5,728 nt of DNA from Porticoccaceae bacterium (lineage in GTDB: Bacteria > Pseudomonadota > Gammaproteobacteria > Pseudomonadales > Porticoccaceae): NCBI GenBank assembly GCA_003448675.1, contig DLXZ01000049.1, positions 6,431 to 12,158 on the forward strand. The letters run 5' to 3'. A program made the position numbers and the translations under genes. The first letter of the stretch is position 1, and every line of letters begins with the position of its first letter. A model generated the notes under the pieces. The model did not search any database. It saw only the letters and a program-made list of their open reading frames with translations, and was not told the origin of the DNA. Of the stretch, positions 1-5,728 are shown piece by piece.

Positions 1-447
1 GGCTATATGCTCTGGCTCGGCCCAGCCAAAAGACTGAATATGGTATTCATTGATCATGGGATCGCCACGCTCATCATCCTTGAGGAAGAACTCGAAGGTG
101 GGCGGTTGCAGGTCAATGCCCTCTTCCACACCCAGACGCTTGCAGATGCTGCCAGCGGCGATGTTTCTGACTACGCACTCGATGGGGAACATATCCAGTT
201 TGAGCACCGCCGATTCCTGATCATTGAGCAGGGACTTAAAGTGTGTGGGAATACCGGCATCCGCCAATTTCTCCATGATGAAGGCATTGAATTTATTATT
301 GACCATGCCCTTACGGTCAAGCTGTTCGATTTTTTTGCCATCGAATGCCGAGGTATCGTTACGAAAATGCAGTATCAGCAAGTCCGGATCATCGGTGAGA
401 TAAACCGACTTGGCTTTGCCGCGATACAATTCTTCTTGCTTGTTCAT
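1..447 (-). CDS. purC: SAICAR synthetase PurC, C-terminal part missing
   Basis: This is phosphoribosylaminoimidazole-succinocarboxamide synthase, the cytosolic enzyme of de novo purine synthesis that joins aspartate to CAIR using ATP, giving SAICAR. The visible 149 residues follow E. coli PurC closely from the first residue: an [11 protein letters not shown] nucleotide-binding start (residues 6-16), [10 protein letters not shown] (28-37), [11 protein letters not shown] (44-54), [12 protein letters not shown] (89-100), KRLGVEEGI (103-111) and DPMINEY (129-135). E. coli PurC has about 237 residues, so roughly 90 are lost beyond the left edge; no frameshift is seen. The ATG at 447 is chosen because the protein begins exactly as E. 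coli PurC does. The Shine-Dalgarno site is weak, with only GGGAAA some distance upstream. A 192-base gap separates the gene from the MBL gene before it, so it may have its own promoter, but I could not identify a convincing one. The identification is firm. Confidence 0.97.
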   Translation of the reverse strand, partial: MNKQEELYRGKAKSVYLTDDPDLLILHFRNDTSAFDGKKIEQLDRKGMVNNKFNAFIMEKLADAGIPTHFKSLLNDQESAVLKLDMFPIECVVRNIAAGSICKRLGVEEGIDLQPPTFEFFLKDDERGDPMINEYHIQSFGWAEPEHIA

Positions 448-473
448 AAAGATAGTTTCCCGATTTTGCCTAT

Positions 474-493
474 CGCTGATTGGTTTATCAGCG
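474..493. repeat. Perfect 7+7 inverted repeat upstream of purC
   Basis: The arms CGCTGAT and ATCAGCG are perfect complements around a six-base spacer. The repeat lies 26 bases upstream of the purC start codon. It could be a protein-binding operator or a small hairpin in the purC leader. It does not resemble the PurR operator of enteric bacteria (ACGCAAACGTTTGCGT), and no U run follows it on the minus strand, so it is not an intrinsic terminator. The repeat itself is certain; any function is inference. Confidence 0.5.
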
Positions 494-639
494 CTTAACA
501 CGCCGGCAGATTGTCTACCAGCAAACCCGCGCATACATCCCTTGCCATAACTTCCCTTTGAAAACCTTCACACTAGCCACTGTTCAGTCAGATTTAGTGC
601 AAACACCTGGCCAAAAACATTTCACGCCCCCAAGTCGAT

Positions 640-1398
640 CTATTCGACACTCAACCAGTCGCCGGGAGTGCCCTGCTCGGCGTACTGCACCGCTGGCACG
701 ACTTCCAGCAAAGGTTCAACTTCAGCCCTGACCTGATCCAACCGGTTATTCTGTTCACTCATGTGCCCAATGACAATACCCTGCAAGCGTTCCACGCCCA
801 CGGCATCCAGCAAACGGGCGGCCTGACCGTTATTTAAATGCCCCCAGTCGCTGCCTACACGCTGCTTCAGAACATAGGGGTAAGGCCCCTGAGCCAACAT
901 CTCCAAATCGTGATTAGCTTCCAACAATAAACCATCACAGTCTTTATAGGATTCCACCACATGAGCTGTGACACTGCCCAGGTCGGTCAATACACCGAGG
1001 GTTTTTCGCTGACGACGAAATACAAATTGTACCGGCTCCCGGGCGTCGTGCGGCACCGGAACCGGCGTCACGGCAATTCCGCCCACCTCAAAGTCGCGGT
1101 GACTGTCGATCACCTGGAGGCAAGCCTGATCCCCCAGCTCCGCCGCTCTCGCGGTACCGGAAGTCATATACAACGGCAGTGGGTAACGCCGGCCCAGCAC
1201 TGCCACGCCCCGGCAGTGGTCACTGTGTTCATGGGTGACCAGAACCGCCGTTAACTGGTCTGGGTGCCGACCCACCGCAGCCATGCGACGTGTCAACTCA
1301 ACCAGTGAAAAACCGCAATCGATGAGCAGGCAGGTATCGGCTGATTCAACCAGTGTTGCGTTGCCTTTACTACCACTCCCCAGGGACAGCAGACGCAC
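640..1398 (-). CDS. MBL-fold metallohydrolase, YycJ/WalJ type
   Basis: This 252-residue soluble protein has a metallo-beta-lactamase fold and belongs to the group containing Bacillus YycJ/WalJ, a member of which is reported to be a DNA exonuclease. It starts with the family signature SLGSGSKGN (residues 5-13). The metal site is visible: THEHSDH (55-61, giving H56, H58, D60 and H61), HDA (117-119), TDLG with D139, and GHMS with H212. The family's conserved EANHD (160-164) and GHLNN (186-190) are also present, so the active site looks intact. The start codon is GTG. It is preferred because it places the SLGSGSKGN strand at the normal N-terminus, although the upstream Shine-Dalgarno site is poor. 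The gene begins 15 bases after bamC ends, which suggests co-transcription and possibly translational coupling. As I recall, Pseudomonas has a homologue in the same place between bamC and purC. The substrate is unknown; DNA or RNA processing is the best guess from the family. Confidence 0.9.
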   Translation of the reverse strand: MRLLSLGSGSKGNATLVESADTCLLIDCGFSLVELTRRMAAVGRHPDQLTAVLVTHEHSDHCRGVAVLGRRYPLPLYMTSGTARAAELGDQACLQVIDSHRDFEVGGIAVTPVPVPHDAREPVQFVFRRQRKTLGVLTDLGSVTAHVVESYKDCDGLLLEANHDLEMLAQGPYPYVLKQRVGSDWGHLNNGQAARLLDAVGVERLQGIVIGHMSEQNNRLDQVRAEVEPLLEVVPAVQYAEQGTPGDWLSVE

Positions 1399-1413
1399 GT
1401 TAGCAGCCGCCAG

Positions 1414-2463
1414 TCAGGATAGATTGGCGCGAATTTTTTTCAGCAGACGCACGGCCTCGCTACGGGCGAGATCCGCTTTCTGGGCATCGTAAACTCTCAC
1501 CTCGATACCATGATCACCGCGTATCAACAGCACCTGAAAATCCGTCTTGGGTTGAGTTTCTTCCACCTCGGCGCCTAGCATGCGGCGAATAAAACCGGGC
1601 TTGTCCTCCGCCTCATCACGTTGTTGGTGGACATAAAACACACCAGCGCTGCGATCCTGATCGAGGACCTGGAAATGCTCCCTGCTTACCGAGTATCCAA
1701 CCGAAGCCCAGGAACGATCATAATCGAGTCGTAGTAAAAGGTAAGGCGCCTGGCCCGTCGGGGTCACAATATCCACCTTTGATTCCCCACCGATCTGTTG
1801 GGCCAACATGGAAACCGTGCCGCTCGACTGGTCACCAGCCAGTTCACTGGCCAGCACATTCAACATGGTTTTTTCCCGTTCCTCATCGAACGATGTCGCT
1901 GGCCAGGGCGGTATGTCCCCCTCCTTGGTCATGGCCATATGCAACACGGAAATCTCGGTGCTTTTTGGCTGTACACCCTGGGTGATGCTGAAACGATAGC
2001 GATGATGGTTGGCCGGGTCGTCGTCAAACTCCAACCATACGGTTTCGAGCAAACCCTGGCCGGCATCGGCGCGCGCAGTGGGCACACCGTTACGACTCAG
2101 GATGCTACGTACACGGGGCCAGACTTCCCCGGGGATGCGGTTAATCAGAATCCAGCGGCCACTGGGCAGACTCTGGATTTTCACCACTTCCTCCAGCACA
2201 TTGGTGGAAAGCACCTGGGGCCGGGGCGTGCCTTCAAGTTCTTCCAGCACGCTTGTTTCGGGTATTGCCGGTACGCGATAAAGCTCCCCCACGGCGCCAC
2301 CATCCAGGCCTTCAGGTACTTCGATATAAGGCGCTTCTTCCGCCATCAGATAGTCCCGTGACTTATTGCGGAAAATACCGTCGTCATCGAACATGCCACA
2401 ACCGCTAAAAAGCAGACTGGCAAGTACCAGGATCACTACAAGAACACTGTTTTTAGTCATCAT
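1414..2463 (-). CDS. bamC: Outer-membrane assembly lipoprotein BamC
   Basis: BamC (formerly NlpB) is a lipoprotein of the BAM complex, which folds beta-barrel proteins into the outer membrane; it binds BamD. The 349-residue length is close to E. coli BamC (344). Residues 1-21 form a lipoprotein signal: a hydrophobic stretch at 7-19, then FSGC with the lipidated cysteine at 22. Glycine, not aspartate, follows the cysteine, which agrees with outer-membrane delivery. An unstructured BamD-binding segment follows (about 23-95, with SRDYLMAEEAP and a YRVP motif). Two helix-grip domains come next, roughly 98-215 and 228-349. The phenylalanine at lipobox position -3 is less usual than leucine. Two adjacent ATG codons (2463 and 2460) could both serve as start; neither has a strong Shine-Dalgarno site. 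The gene follows dapA by 63 bases, as in the dapA-bamC arrangement of E. coli, and sits 15 bases ahead of the MBL gene. The call rests on the signal, length, layout and neighbours. Confidence 0.9.
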   Translation of the reverse strand: MMTKNSVLVVILVLASLLFSGCGMFDDDGIFRNKSRDYLMAEEAPYIEVPEGLDGGAVGELYRVPAIPETSVLEELEGTPRPQVLSTNVLEEVVKIQSLPSGRWILINRIPGEVWPRVRSILSRNGVPTARADAGQGLLETVWLEFDDDPANHHRYRFSITQGVQPKSTEISVLHMAMTKEGDIPPWPATSFDEEREKTMLNVLASELAGDQSSGTVSMLAQQIGGESKVDIVTPTGQAPYLLLRLDYDRSWASVGYSVSREHFQVLDQDRSAGVFYVHQQRDEAEDKPGFIRRMLGAEVEETQPKTDFQVLLIRGDHGIEVRVYDAQKADLARSEAVRLLKKIRANLS

Positions 2464-2526
2464 TTAGACCGGTTTATGCTGATTGTCCCAAACATGGAAT
2501 ATTTTTTGACCCTGCAAGCGTAAGCC

Positions 2527-3408
2527 TCAGAGTACTCCGCAATCACTCAGTGCGCCCCGTAACTCACCATGCCAACTGGCGGACAAAGGGGTCAGTGGCA
2601 GGCGAATGGCATCATGGGCAATCAGCCCCATTTCCGCCAGCGCCCACTTCACCGGTATGGGGTTGGCTTCAACGAATAACTTGTCATGGACGAGAGCCAA
2701 GGCTTTATTCAGCGCCCGCGCTTTATCCGCGTCACCCGCGATGGCAGCGACACATAATTCATGCATTTTCGCCGGCGCCACATTCGCCGTAACGGAAATA
2801 TTGCCCTTACCGCCGCTGAGCATCAATTCCACCGCGGTGGCGTCATCACCGGAATAAACGGCAAAGCTATCATCGCAGCCGGCAATAATCGCCTCGGCAC
2901 GACCGATGTCACCCGTGGCCTCCTTGATTCCGATAATATTTTCCACCCGAGCCAGCTCACATACGGTTTCGGCCAGCATATCGCAGGCGGTGCGCCCCGG
3001 TACGTTGTAGAGGATTTGCGGTACCGGTACCGCCTCGGCAATTGCCTGAAAGTGCAAAATCAGGCCTCGCTGGGTGGGTTTGTTGTAATAGGGAGTTACC
3101 AGGAGGCAGGCATCGGCGCCGGCTTGCTGGGCGCCTCGTGTCAACTCAATGGCTTCGCTGGTACTGTTGGCGCCGGTCCCGGCAATGATGGGAATGCGAC
3201 CAGCAGCCTGTTCGACACAGGTTTTGATGACGGCCAGGTGCTCTTCTACTTCCAGGGTCGCGGACTCACCGGTGGTGCCGACGGCAACGATAGCGTCCGT
3301 ACCATTGCCAATGTGCCAGTCGATCAACCGCTTTAATGCTTCGTTATCCACAGCCAGTGTATCCGGCACCATGGGCGTTACCAGGGCGACAATACTGCCT
3401 GTGATCAT
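2527..3408 (-). CDS. dapA: 4-hydroxy-tetrahydrodipicolinate synthase DapA
   Basis: DapA condenses pyruvate with aspartate semialdehyde, the first step towards diaminopimelate and lysine, in the cytosol. The 293-residue product is a (beta/alpha)8 barrel nearly the same length as E. coli DapA (292) and aligns with it throughout. Catalytic residues are present: T45 and T46 in [10 protein letters not shown]108 in TPYYNKP, Y134 in LYNVPGRT, R139, and the Schiff-base lysine K162 in GIKEATG. Most of the E. coli lysine-feedback site is kept (S49, A50, H57, N81, E85, Y107), but the E. coli H53 position is V54 here. The ATG at 3408 is preferred over an in-frame TTG five codons upstream because [13 protein letters not shown] matches the E. 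coli start and a GGAG site stands seven bases before it. The upstream extension would contain that ribosome site. bamC follows after 63 bases, a conserved pairing. Confidence 0.98.
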   Translation of the reverse strand: MITGSIVALVTPMVPDTLAVDNEALKRLIDWHIGNGTDAIVAVGTTGESATLEVEEHLAVIKTCVEQAAGRIPIIAGTGANSTSEAIELTRGAQQAGADACLLVTPYYNKPTQRGLILHFQAIAEAVPVPQILYNVPGRTACDMLAETVCELARVENIIGIKEATGDIGRAEAIIAGCDDSFAVYSGDDATAVELMLSGGKGNISVTANVAPAKMHELCVAAIAGDADKARALNKALALVHDKLFVEANPIPVKWALAEMGLIAHDAIRLPLTPLSASWHGELRGALSDCGVL

Positions 3409-3415
3409 CGGTTCA

Positions 3416-3419
3416 CTCC
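3416..3419 (-). promoter_or_regulatory. Shine-Dalgarno site deciding the dapA start
   Basis: On the minus strand GGAG is followed by seven bases and then the ATG at 3408. This ideal spacing selects the inner ATG rather than the TTG at 3423, whose reading frame passes through this site. Confidence 0.8.
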
Positions 3420-3421
3420 GC

Positions 3422-3456
3422 AAAAAAAAGCGCCATGGTACTGGGGTGACTCATGG
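3422..3456 (-). terminator. Weak hairpin plus U8 run in the dapA leader (possible attenuator)
   Basis: Read on the minus strand, CCATG (3452-3456) can pair with CATGG (3433-3437) across a 14-base loop. Three bases later comes a run of eight T (3422-3429), directly before the dapA ribosome site. The layout resembles an intrinsic terminator or attenuator between the DUF2789 gene and dapA. However, the stem is only five pairs, two of them A-T, and the loop is large, so efficient termination is doubtful. The U run could instead serve as a ribosomal protein S1 contact or simply be a chance homopolymer. Confidence 0.25.
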
Positions 3457-3463
3457 GACACAA

Positions 3464-3487
3464 GCACGGGCCAGCCCACACCCGCGC
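3464..3487 (-). repeat. Imperfect GC-rich inverted repeat in the dapA leader
   Basis: On the minus strand GCGCGGG (3481-3487) can pair with CCCGTGC (3464-3470) across a ten-base loop, giving seven pairs including one G-U. It lies about 56 bases upstream of the dapA start, between the DUF2789 gene and the weak hairpin next to the U run. No T run follows it directly. It may fold in the dapA messenger leader; no known riboswitch structure was recognised. Confidence 0.3.
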
Positions 3488-3542
3488 ACTGACCACGAAG
3501 CCTTAACCCCGCTGCACACAAGACCGCGTGTAAAGCAATTCT

Positions 3543-3776
3543 CTAACGCCGTAAAACCGCGTCGAGGTGTTCCACCTGCTCTGTCCAGTCGGAATCATCG
3601 GCCAGTGCCTCAATCAGAAAGGAGCGCTGCCCCGGGTTCCAGAACGGCCAGTCAACCAGTTTTACCGACGGGTCCAGCGGGCTGTGCTCGTGCATAAAGC
3701 GCGTGATTTCGTCATCGGATGACGGTAGACCCAGCTGTTCAAACAATGCCGTCAAGTCGTGAGCTGAAGTATCCAT
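3543..3776 (-). CDS. DUF2789 family small protein
   Basis: This is a 77-residue acidic protein that I recognise as DUF2789, a small family of unknown function found in Pseudomonas and related gammaproteobacteria. The family pattern is visible: an N-terminal helix with LFEQLGLP (residues 11-18), then a helix starting at DDEITRFMHEH (21-31), VKLVDWPFWNPGQ (38-50), and a C-terminal helical part rich in acidic and aromatic residues (SFLIEALADDSDW, 52-64). The length is normal for the family, and there is no signal peptide or membrane segment, so it is probably cytosolic and mostly helical. The ATG at 3776 is supported by AAAAGGGG ending five bases upstream. The gene stands alone, 91 bases after the LACTB2-like gene and 134 bases before dapA. 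Nothing in its sequence or neighbours assigns a role; being next to dapA does not by itself imply a lysine function. Confidence 0.88.
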   Translation of the reverse strand: MDTSAHDLTALFEQLGLPSSDDEITRFMHEHSPLDPSVKLVDWPFWNPGQRSFLIEALADDSDWTEQVEHLDAVLRR

Positions 3777-3781
3777 AGCGA

Positions 3782-3789
3782 CCCCTTTT
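3782..3789 (-). promoter_or_regulatory. Ribosome binding site of the DUF2789 gene
   Basis: AAAAGGGG on the minus strand, five bases ahead of the ATG at 3776, gives a usable Shine-Dalgarno match and supports both the start codon and the reality of this small gene. Confidence 0.55.
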
Positions 3790-3867
3790 ATTAAATCCTT
3801 AACCAGTAGGTAGTTTATAACCCTGCCACTGGCAATACATGCCCTGATTGGCGCTAGCAGCGAGAGC

Positions 3868-4707
3868 CTAGATCAATTCCCAGCACTCCTGATCAAACTC
3901 CTGATTGCGGGAAGTGCGCTGGGCGACGCCATCCCGTTCCAGTTTGAGCAGGTGGGCCCAGAGCGAGAAACGGGCGTAAAATAAAAGCTCCTTGTCGACA
4001 TCATCATAAACCGTCGACAACATGCCAAGCAGGCTTGCCTCGCCAAGCTTTTTCATCCCAGCAATAACCTTTTTCTCCCGCATGCTGCGATGGCGAATCA
4101 AGCCCTCGATAACTTTCATCGGCTCCGGCATCAGGTTGCCATGACCTGGCGCGATGGACTCCAGTGACCTTTGTTTGAGTTTATCCAGGGAATCCAGGTA
4201 ATCCTTCATATCACCACTGGGGGGAAGAATAACCACGGTGGAGCCATCCATAATGTGGTCGCCGGCAAAGAGCATGCCCTCTTCGTGGAGAAAATAGCAG
4301 ACGTGGTTGCCAACGTGTCCCGGCGTGTGGATAGCTTCGAGGGTAAATTCACTGGTTTTAAACAGCTCGCCATCGGCGATATTTTCCGACACCTGAAAAC
4401 TCGTATCCTGAAAACTGTCGGGCGGGTCCATCATACAACCGACCAGCTCGGCGCCGGTTTTTTCCGCCAGGATAGCCGCCACCGGTGAATGGTCCTTGTG
4501 AGTATGAGTAACAATAATCCAGCGGATTTTATCGCCGCCGGCTTCCAGGATAGCGTCGACATGGCTGTCGTATATGGGGCCCGGATCAAGCACCGCAATT
4601 TCCTCCCGGCCCAGCAGGTAGGTATTGGTGCCCGGCCCGGTCATGTCGCTGCCGTTGGGGGCGGTGATTCGCCGAACCAGGGGCGAAAACTGATCCACTT
4701 GTGTCAT
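3868..4707 (-). CDS. LACTB2-like MBL-fold hydrolase
   Basis: This 279-residue soluble protein has a metallo-beta-lactamase domain followed by a C-terminal winged-helix-like part, the layout of the LACTB2 group. Human LACTB2 is a mitochondrial endoribonuclease; the bacterial members are mostly uncharacterised. Visible parts are NTYLLG (28-33), VLDPG (39-43), THTHKDHS with H68, H70, D72 and H73, HTPGH with H131, FAGDHIMDGST with D150 (148-157), and APGHG with H189. This is a complete two-metal ligand set. The C-terminal part (about 200-279) includes the WAHLLKLERDGVAQR motif (250-264) typical of the family's last domain. The ATG at 4707 has a modest AGGGGA site about 12 bases upstream. The gene lies 77 bases after fabV, with no clear terminator between them, and 91 bases before the DUF2789 gene. 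RNA or a CoA/thioester compound are possible substrates; neither can be chosen from sequence. It is only distantly related to the other MBL protein in this window. Confidence 0.9.
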   Translation of the reverse strand: MTQVDQFSPLVRRITAPNGSDMTGPGTNTYLLGREEIAVLDPGPIYDSHVDAILEAGGDKIRWIIVTHTHKDHSPVAAILAEKTGAELVGCMMDPPDSFQDTSFQVSENIADGELFKTSEFTLEAIHTPGHVGNHVCYFLHEEGMLFAGDHIMDGSTVVILPPSGDMKDYLDSLDKLKQRSLESIAPGHGNLMPEPMKVIEGLIRHRSMREKKVIAGMKKLGEASLLGMLSTVYDDVDKELLFYARFSLWAHLLKLERDGVAQRTSRNQEFDQECWELI

Positions 4708-4784
4708 TTGCCTGCTTCCCCTTCTATCACTGATTTTTATTTGCTATTGCTCAAAACTAACGGCTGATACGGATGGCCTTTTAC

Positions 4785-5728
4785 TTACAGCTCCACCATG
4801 GGGCTGACGTCTGCATCATAATCCACGCCTTCGACTCCAAAACCGAAGAGTTTGAGAAACTCCTCCCGATAGCCGGCAAAGTCGCTCAACTGACTGAGGT
4901 TCTCGGTGGTGACGCCATCCCACAATTCCTTGACCTGGTTCTGAACGCTATCCTGAAGCTCGAGGCCGTCCATGCGCAAACGTCCCACTTCGTCCAGATC
5001 ACGACCACCCTGCGTATACAGTTGACGAGCAAACAGACCCTGGATCTGCTCGATGCAACCCTCGTGGATGCCCTGCTCCTTCATGATCTTGTACAGGATG
5101 GAAATATACAGGGGCATGATGGGAATCGCTGAACTGGCCTGGGTGACCAGGGCCTTGAGTACGGAGACCTTGCATTCACCACCGATGGACTGCAGTTTTT
5201 GATTGATGGCCAGGCTGGCCCGGTCCAGATCCTTTTTCGCCATGCCAATACTGGCGTGGCCGTAGAGGGGCCAGGTCATCTCTTTGCCAATATAGGTATA
5301 GGCGGTGGTTTTACAGCCTTCGGCCAGCAATCCGGCATCGGCCAGGGCATCAATCCACCACTCCCAGTCCTCGCCGCCCATCACTTTGATGGTGTTGGCG
5401 ATTTCTTCCTCGGTGGCAGGCTCCACCGTCACCTCGTCCACCTCCAGGGTATCGGTATTAACGCCTTTCATGGTGTAGGAATCACCGATGGGCTTCAGCG
5501 CCGAGACGTAAGTAGTGCCAGTGCGCGGATCGGTACGTCTGGGCGAGGCCAGGGAATAAACCACCAGATCCACCGGCCCCATATTGGCCTTCAGCGTCTC
5601 GATAGTCTGTTCCTTAATTTCATCCGAGAAAGCATCGCCGTTGATGCCTTCGGCATAGAGCCCCGCTTCCCGAGCCGCCGCCTGCATGGCCGCCGTGTTG
5701 TAGTAACCGGCCGAGCCGGTGCGCTTAT
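4785..5728 (-). CDS. fabV: Enoyl-ACP reductase FabV, N-terminal part missing
   Basis: FabV is an NADH-dependent trans-2-enoyl-ACP (or enoyl-CoA) reductase that catalyses the last step of each fatty-acid elongation round. It is an alternative to FabI, and FabV of several bacteria is known to tolerate triclosan. The 313 visible residues match the family well: RTGSAGYYNTAA at the window edge, then INGDAFSDEIKEQTIE, VDLVVYSLASPRRTDP, VMGGEDWEWWIDAL, the catalytic Y-x8-K-K (Tyr at 5262-5264, Lys pair at 5232-5237), VTQASSAIPIMPLY and the C-terminal FLKLFGFGVEGVDYD. FabV proteins have about 400 residues, so some 85 are beyond the right edge, including the start of the cofactor-binding fold. An internal ATG at 5687 is not the start, since the frame and family match continue upstream to the edge. 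The frame is intact to its TAA. The enzyme is cytosolic. Whether this organism also has FabI cannot be seen. Confidence 0.97.
   Translation of the reverse strand, partial: KRTGSAGYYNTAAMQAAAREAGLYAEGINGDAFSDEIKEQTIETLKANMGPVDLVVYSLASPRRTDPRTGTTYVSALKPIGDSYTMKGVNTDTLEVDEVTVEPATEEEIANTIKVMGGEDWEWWIDALADAGLLAEGCKTTAYTYIGKEMTWPLYGHASIGMAKKDLDRASLAINQKLQSIGGECKVSVLKALVTQASSAIPIMPLYISILYKIMKEQGIHEGCIEQIQGLFARQLYTQGGRDLDEVGRLRMDGLELQDSVQNQVKELWDGVTTENLSQLSDFAGYREEFLKLFGFGVEGVDYDADVSPMVEL

Noticed and set aside
7..498. 163-residue open frame on the plus strand
   Set aside because: It runs antisense to purC, whose protein matches its family residue by residue; the frame has no recognisable domain and is a shadow.
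448..639. Sigma-70 promoter for purC or terminator after the MBL gene
   Set aside because: Candidate boxes (for example TTGCTG and TGTTAA at 18-base spacing) match the consensus at only about half the positions, and no stem with a T run follows the MBL stop codon.
480..731. 83-residue plus-strand open frame covering the purC upstream gap
   Set aside because: It starts with TTG without a ribosome site, runs into the antisense of the MBL gene, and has the Arg/Pro/Ser-rich make-up of a chance frame.
1798..2361. 187-residue plus-strand open frame
   Set aside because: It is antisense to bamC; no family resemblance, no ribosome site, and alternative shadow frames occupy the same stretch.
2464..2526. 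Internal promoter between dapA and bamC
   Set aside because: There is an AT-rich AAAAAATATT stretch but no pair of boxes with proper spacing; read-through from dapA explains the layout.
2761..3336. 191-residue plus-strand open frame
   Set aside because: It is antisense to the well-conserved dapA; its Gly-rich translation reflects codon bias on the opposite strand.
3409..3423. TTG start for dapA five codons upstream
   Set aside because: The extension contains the Shine-Dalgarno site and has no counterpart in E. coli DapA; the ATG at 3408 fits both.
3149..3697. 182-residue plus-strand open frame spanning dapA, its leader and the DUF2789 gene
   Set aside because: It crosses two recognisable genes and has a low-complexity Arg/Pro/Ser/Thr make-up with no domain.
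4708..4784. Terminator or promoter between fabV and the LACTB2-like gene
   Set aside because: Only a three-pair GGC/GCC stem before TTTT and poor -35/-10 matches are present, so neither can be supported.

Overview
The window is a compact block of ordinary bacterial chromosome, probably from a gammaproteobacterium. All seven genes lie on the minus strand, so transcription runs from the right edge to the left. In that order they are: fabV (enoyl-ACP reductase, start cut off by the right edge), a LACTB2-type metallo-beta-lactamase-fold hydrolase, a small DUF2789 protein, dapA, bamC, a second metallo-beta-lactamase-fold protein of the YycJ/WalJ type, and purC (end cut off by the left edge). I see no tRNA, rRNA, CRISPR array, insertion sequence or phage gene.

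The evidence for a gammaproteobacterium is the order dapA-bamC-(MBL)-purC. As I recall, E. coli has dapA-bamC-purC, and Pseudomonas has the same set with an MBL gene between bamC and purC. BamC itself is a proteobacterial outer-membrane assembly lipoprotein. The DUF2789 protein and FabV also fit Pseudomonas-like or marine gammaproteobacteria such as Cellvibrionales. That finer placement is inference only.

Right part (3543-5728): fabV, the LACTB2-like gene and the DUF2789 gene are separated by 77 and 91 bases. They share no obvious pathway. They occupy the place where E. coli, as I recall, has gcvR on the far side of dapA, so this looks like a lineage-specific junction. Middle (2527-3408): dapA has a clear Shine-Dalgarno site that fixes its start at 3408. 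Its 134-base leader contains two weak inverted repeats and an eight-base U run. Left part (1-2463): bamC and the YycJ-like gene are only 15 bases apart and are probably co-transcribed. A 192-base gap then precedes purC and contains a perfect 7+7 inverted repeat.

Functionally the window mixes lysine and peptidoglycan precursor synthesis (DapA), outer-membrane protein assembly (BamC), purine synthesis (PurC) and fatty-acid elongation (FabV) with two metal-dependent hydrolases and one protein of unknown role. I found no convincing new system. The most useful open points are the unexplained genes beside dapA, the predicted partly altered lysine-feedback site of DapA, and possible regulatory structure ahead of dapA and purC.
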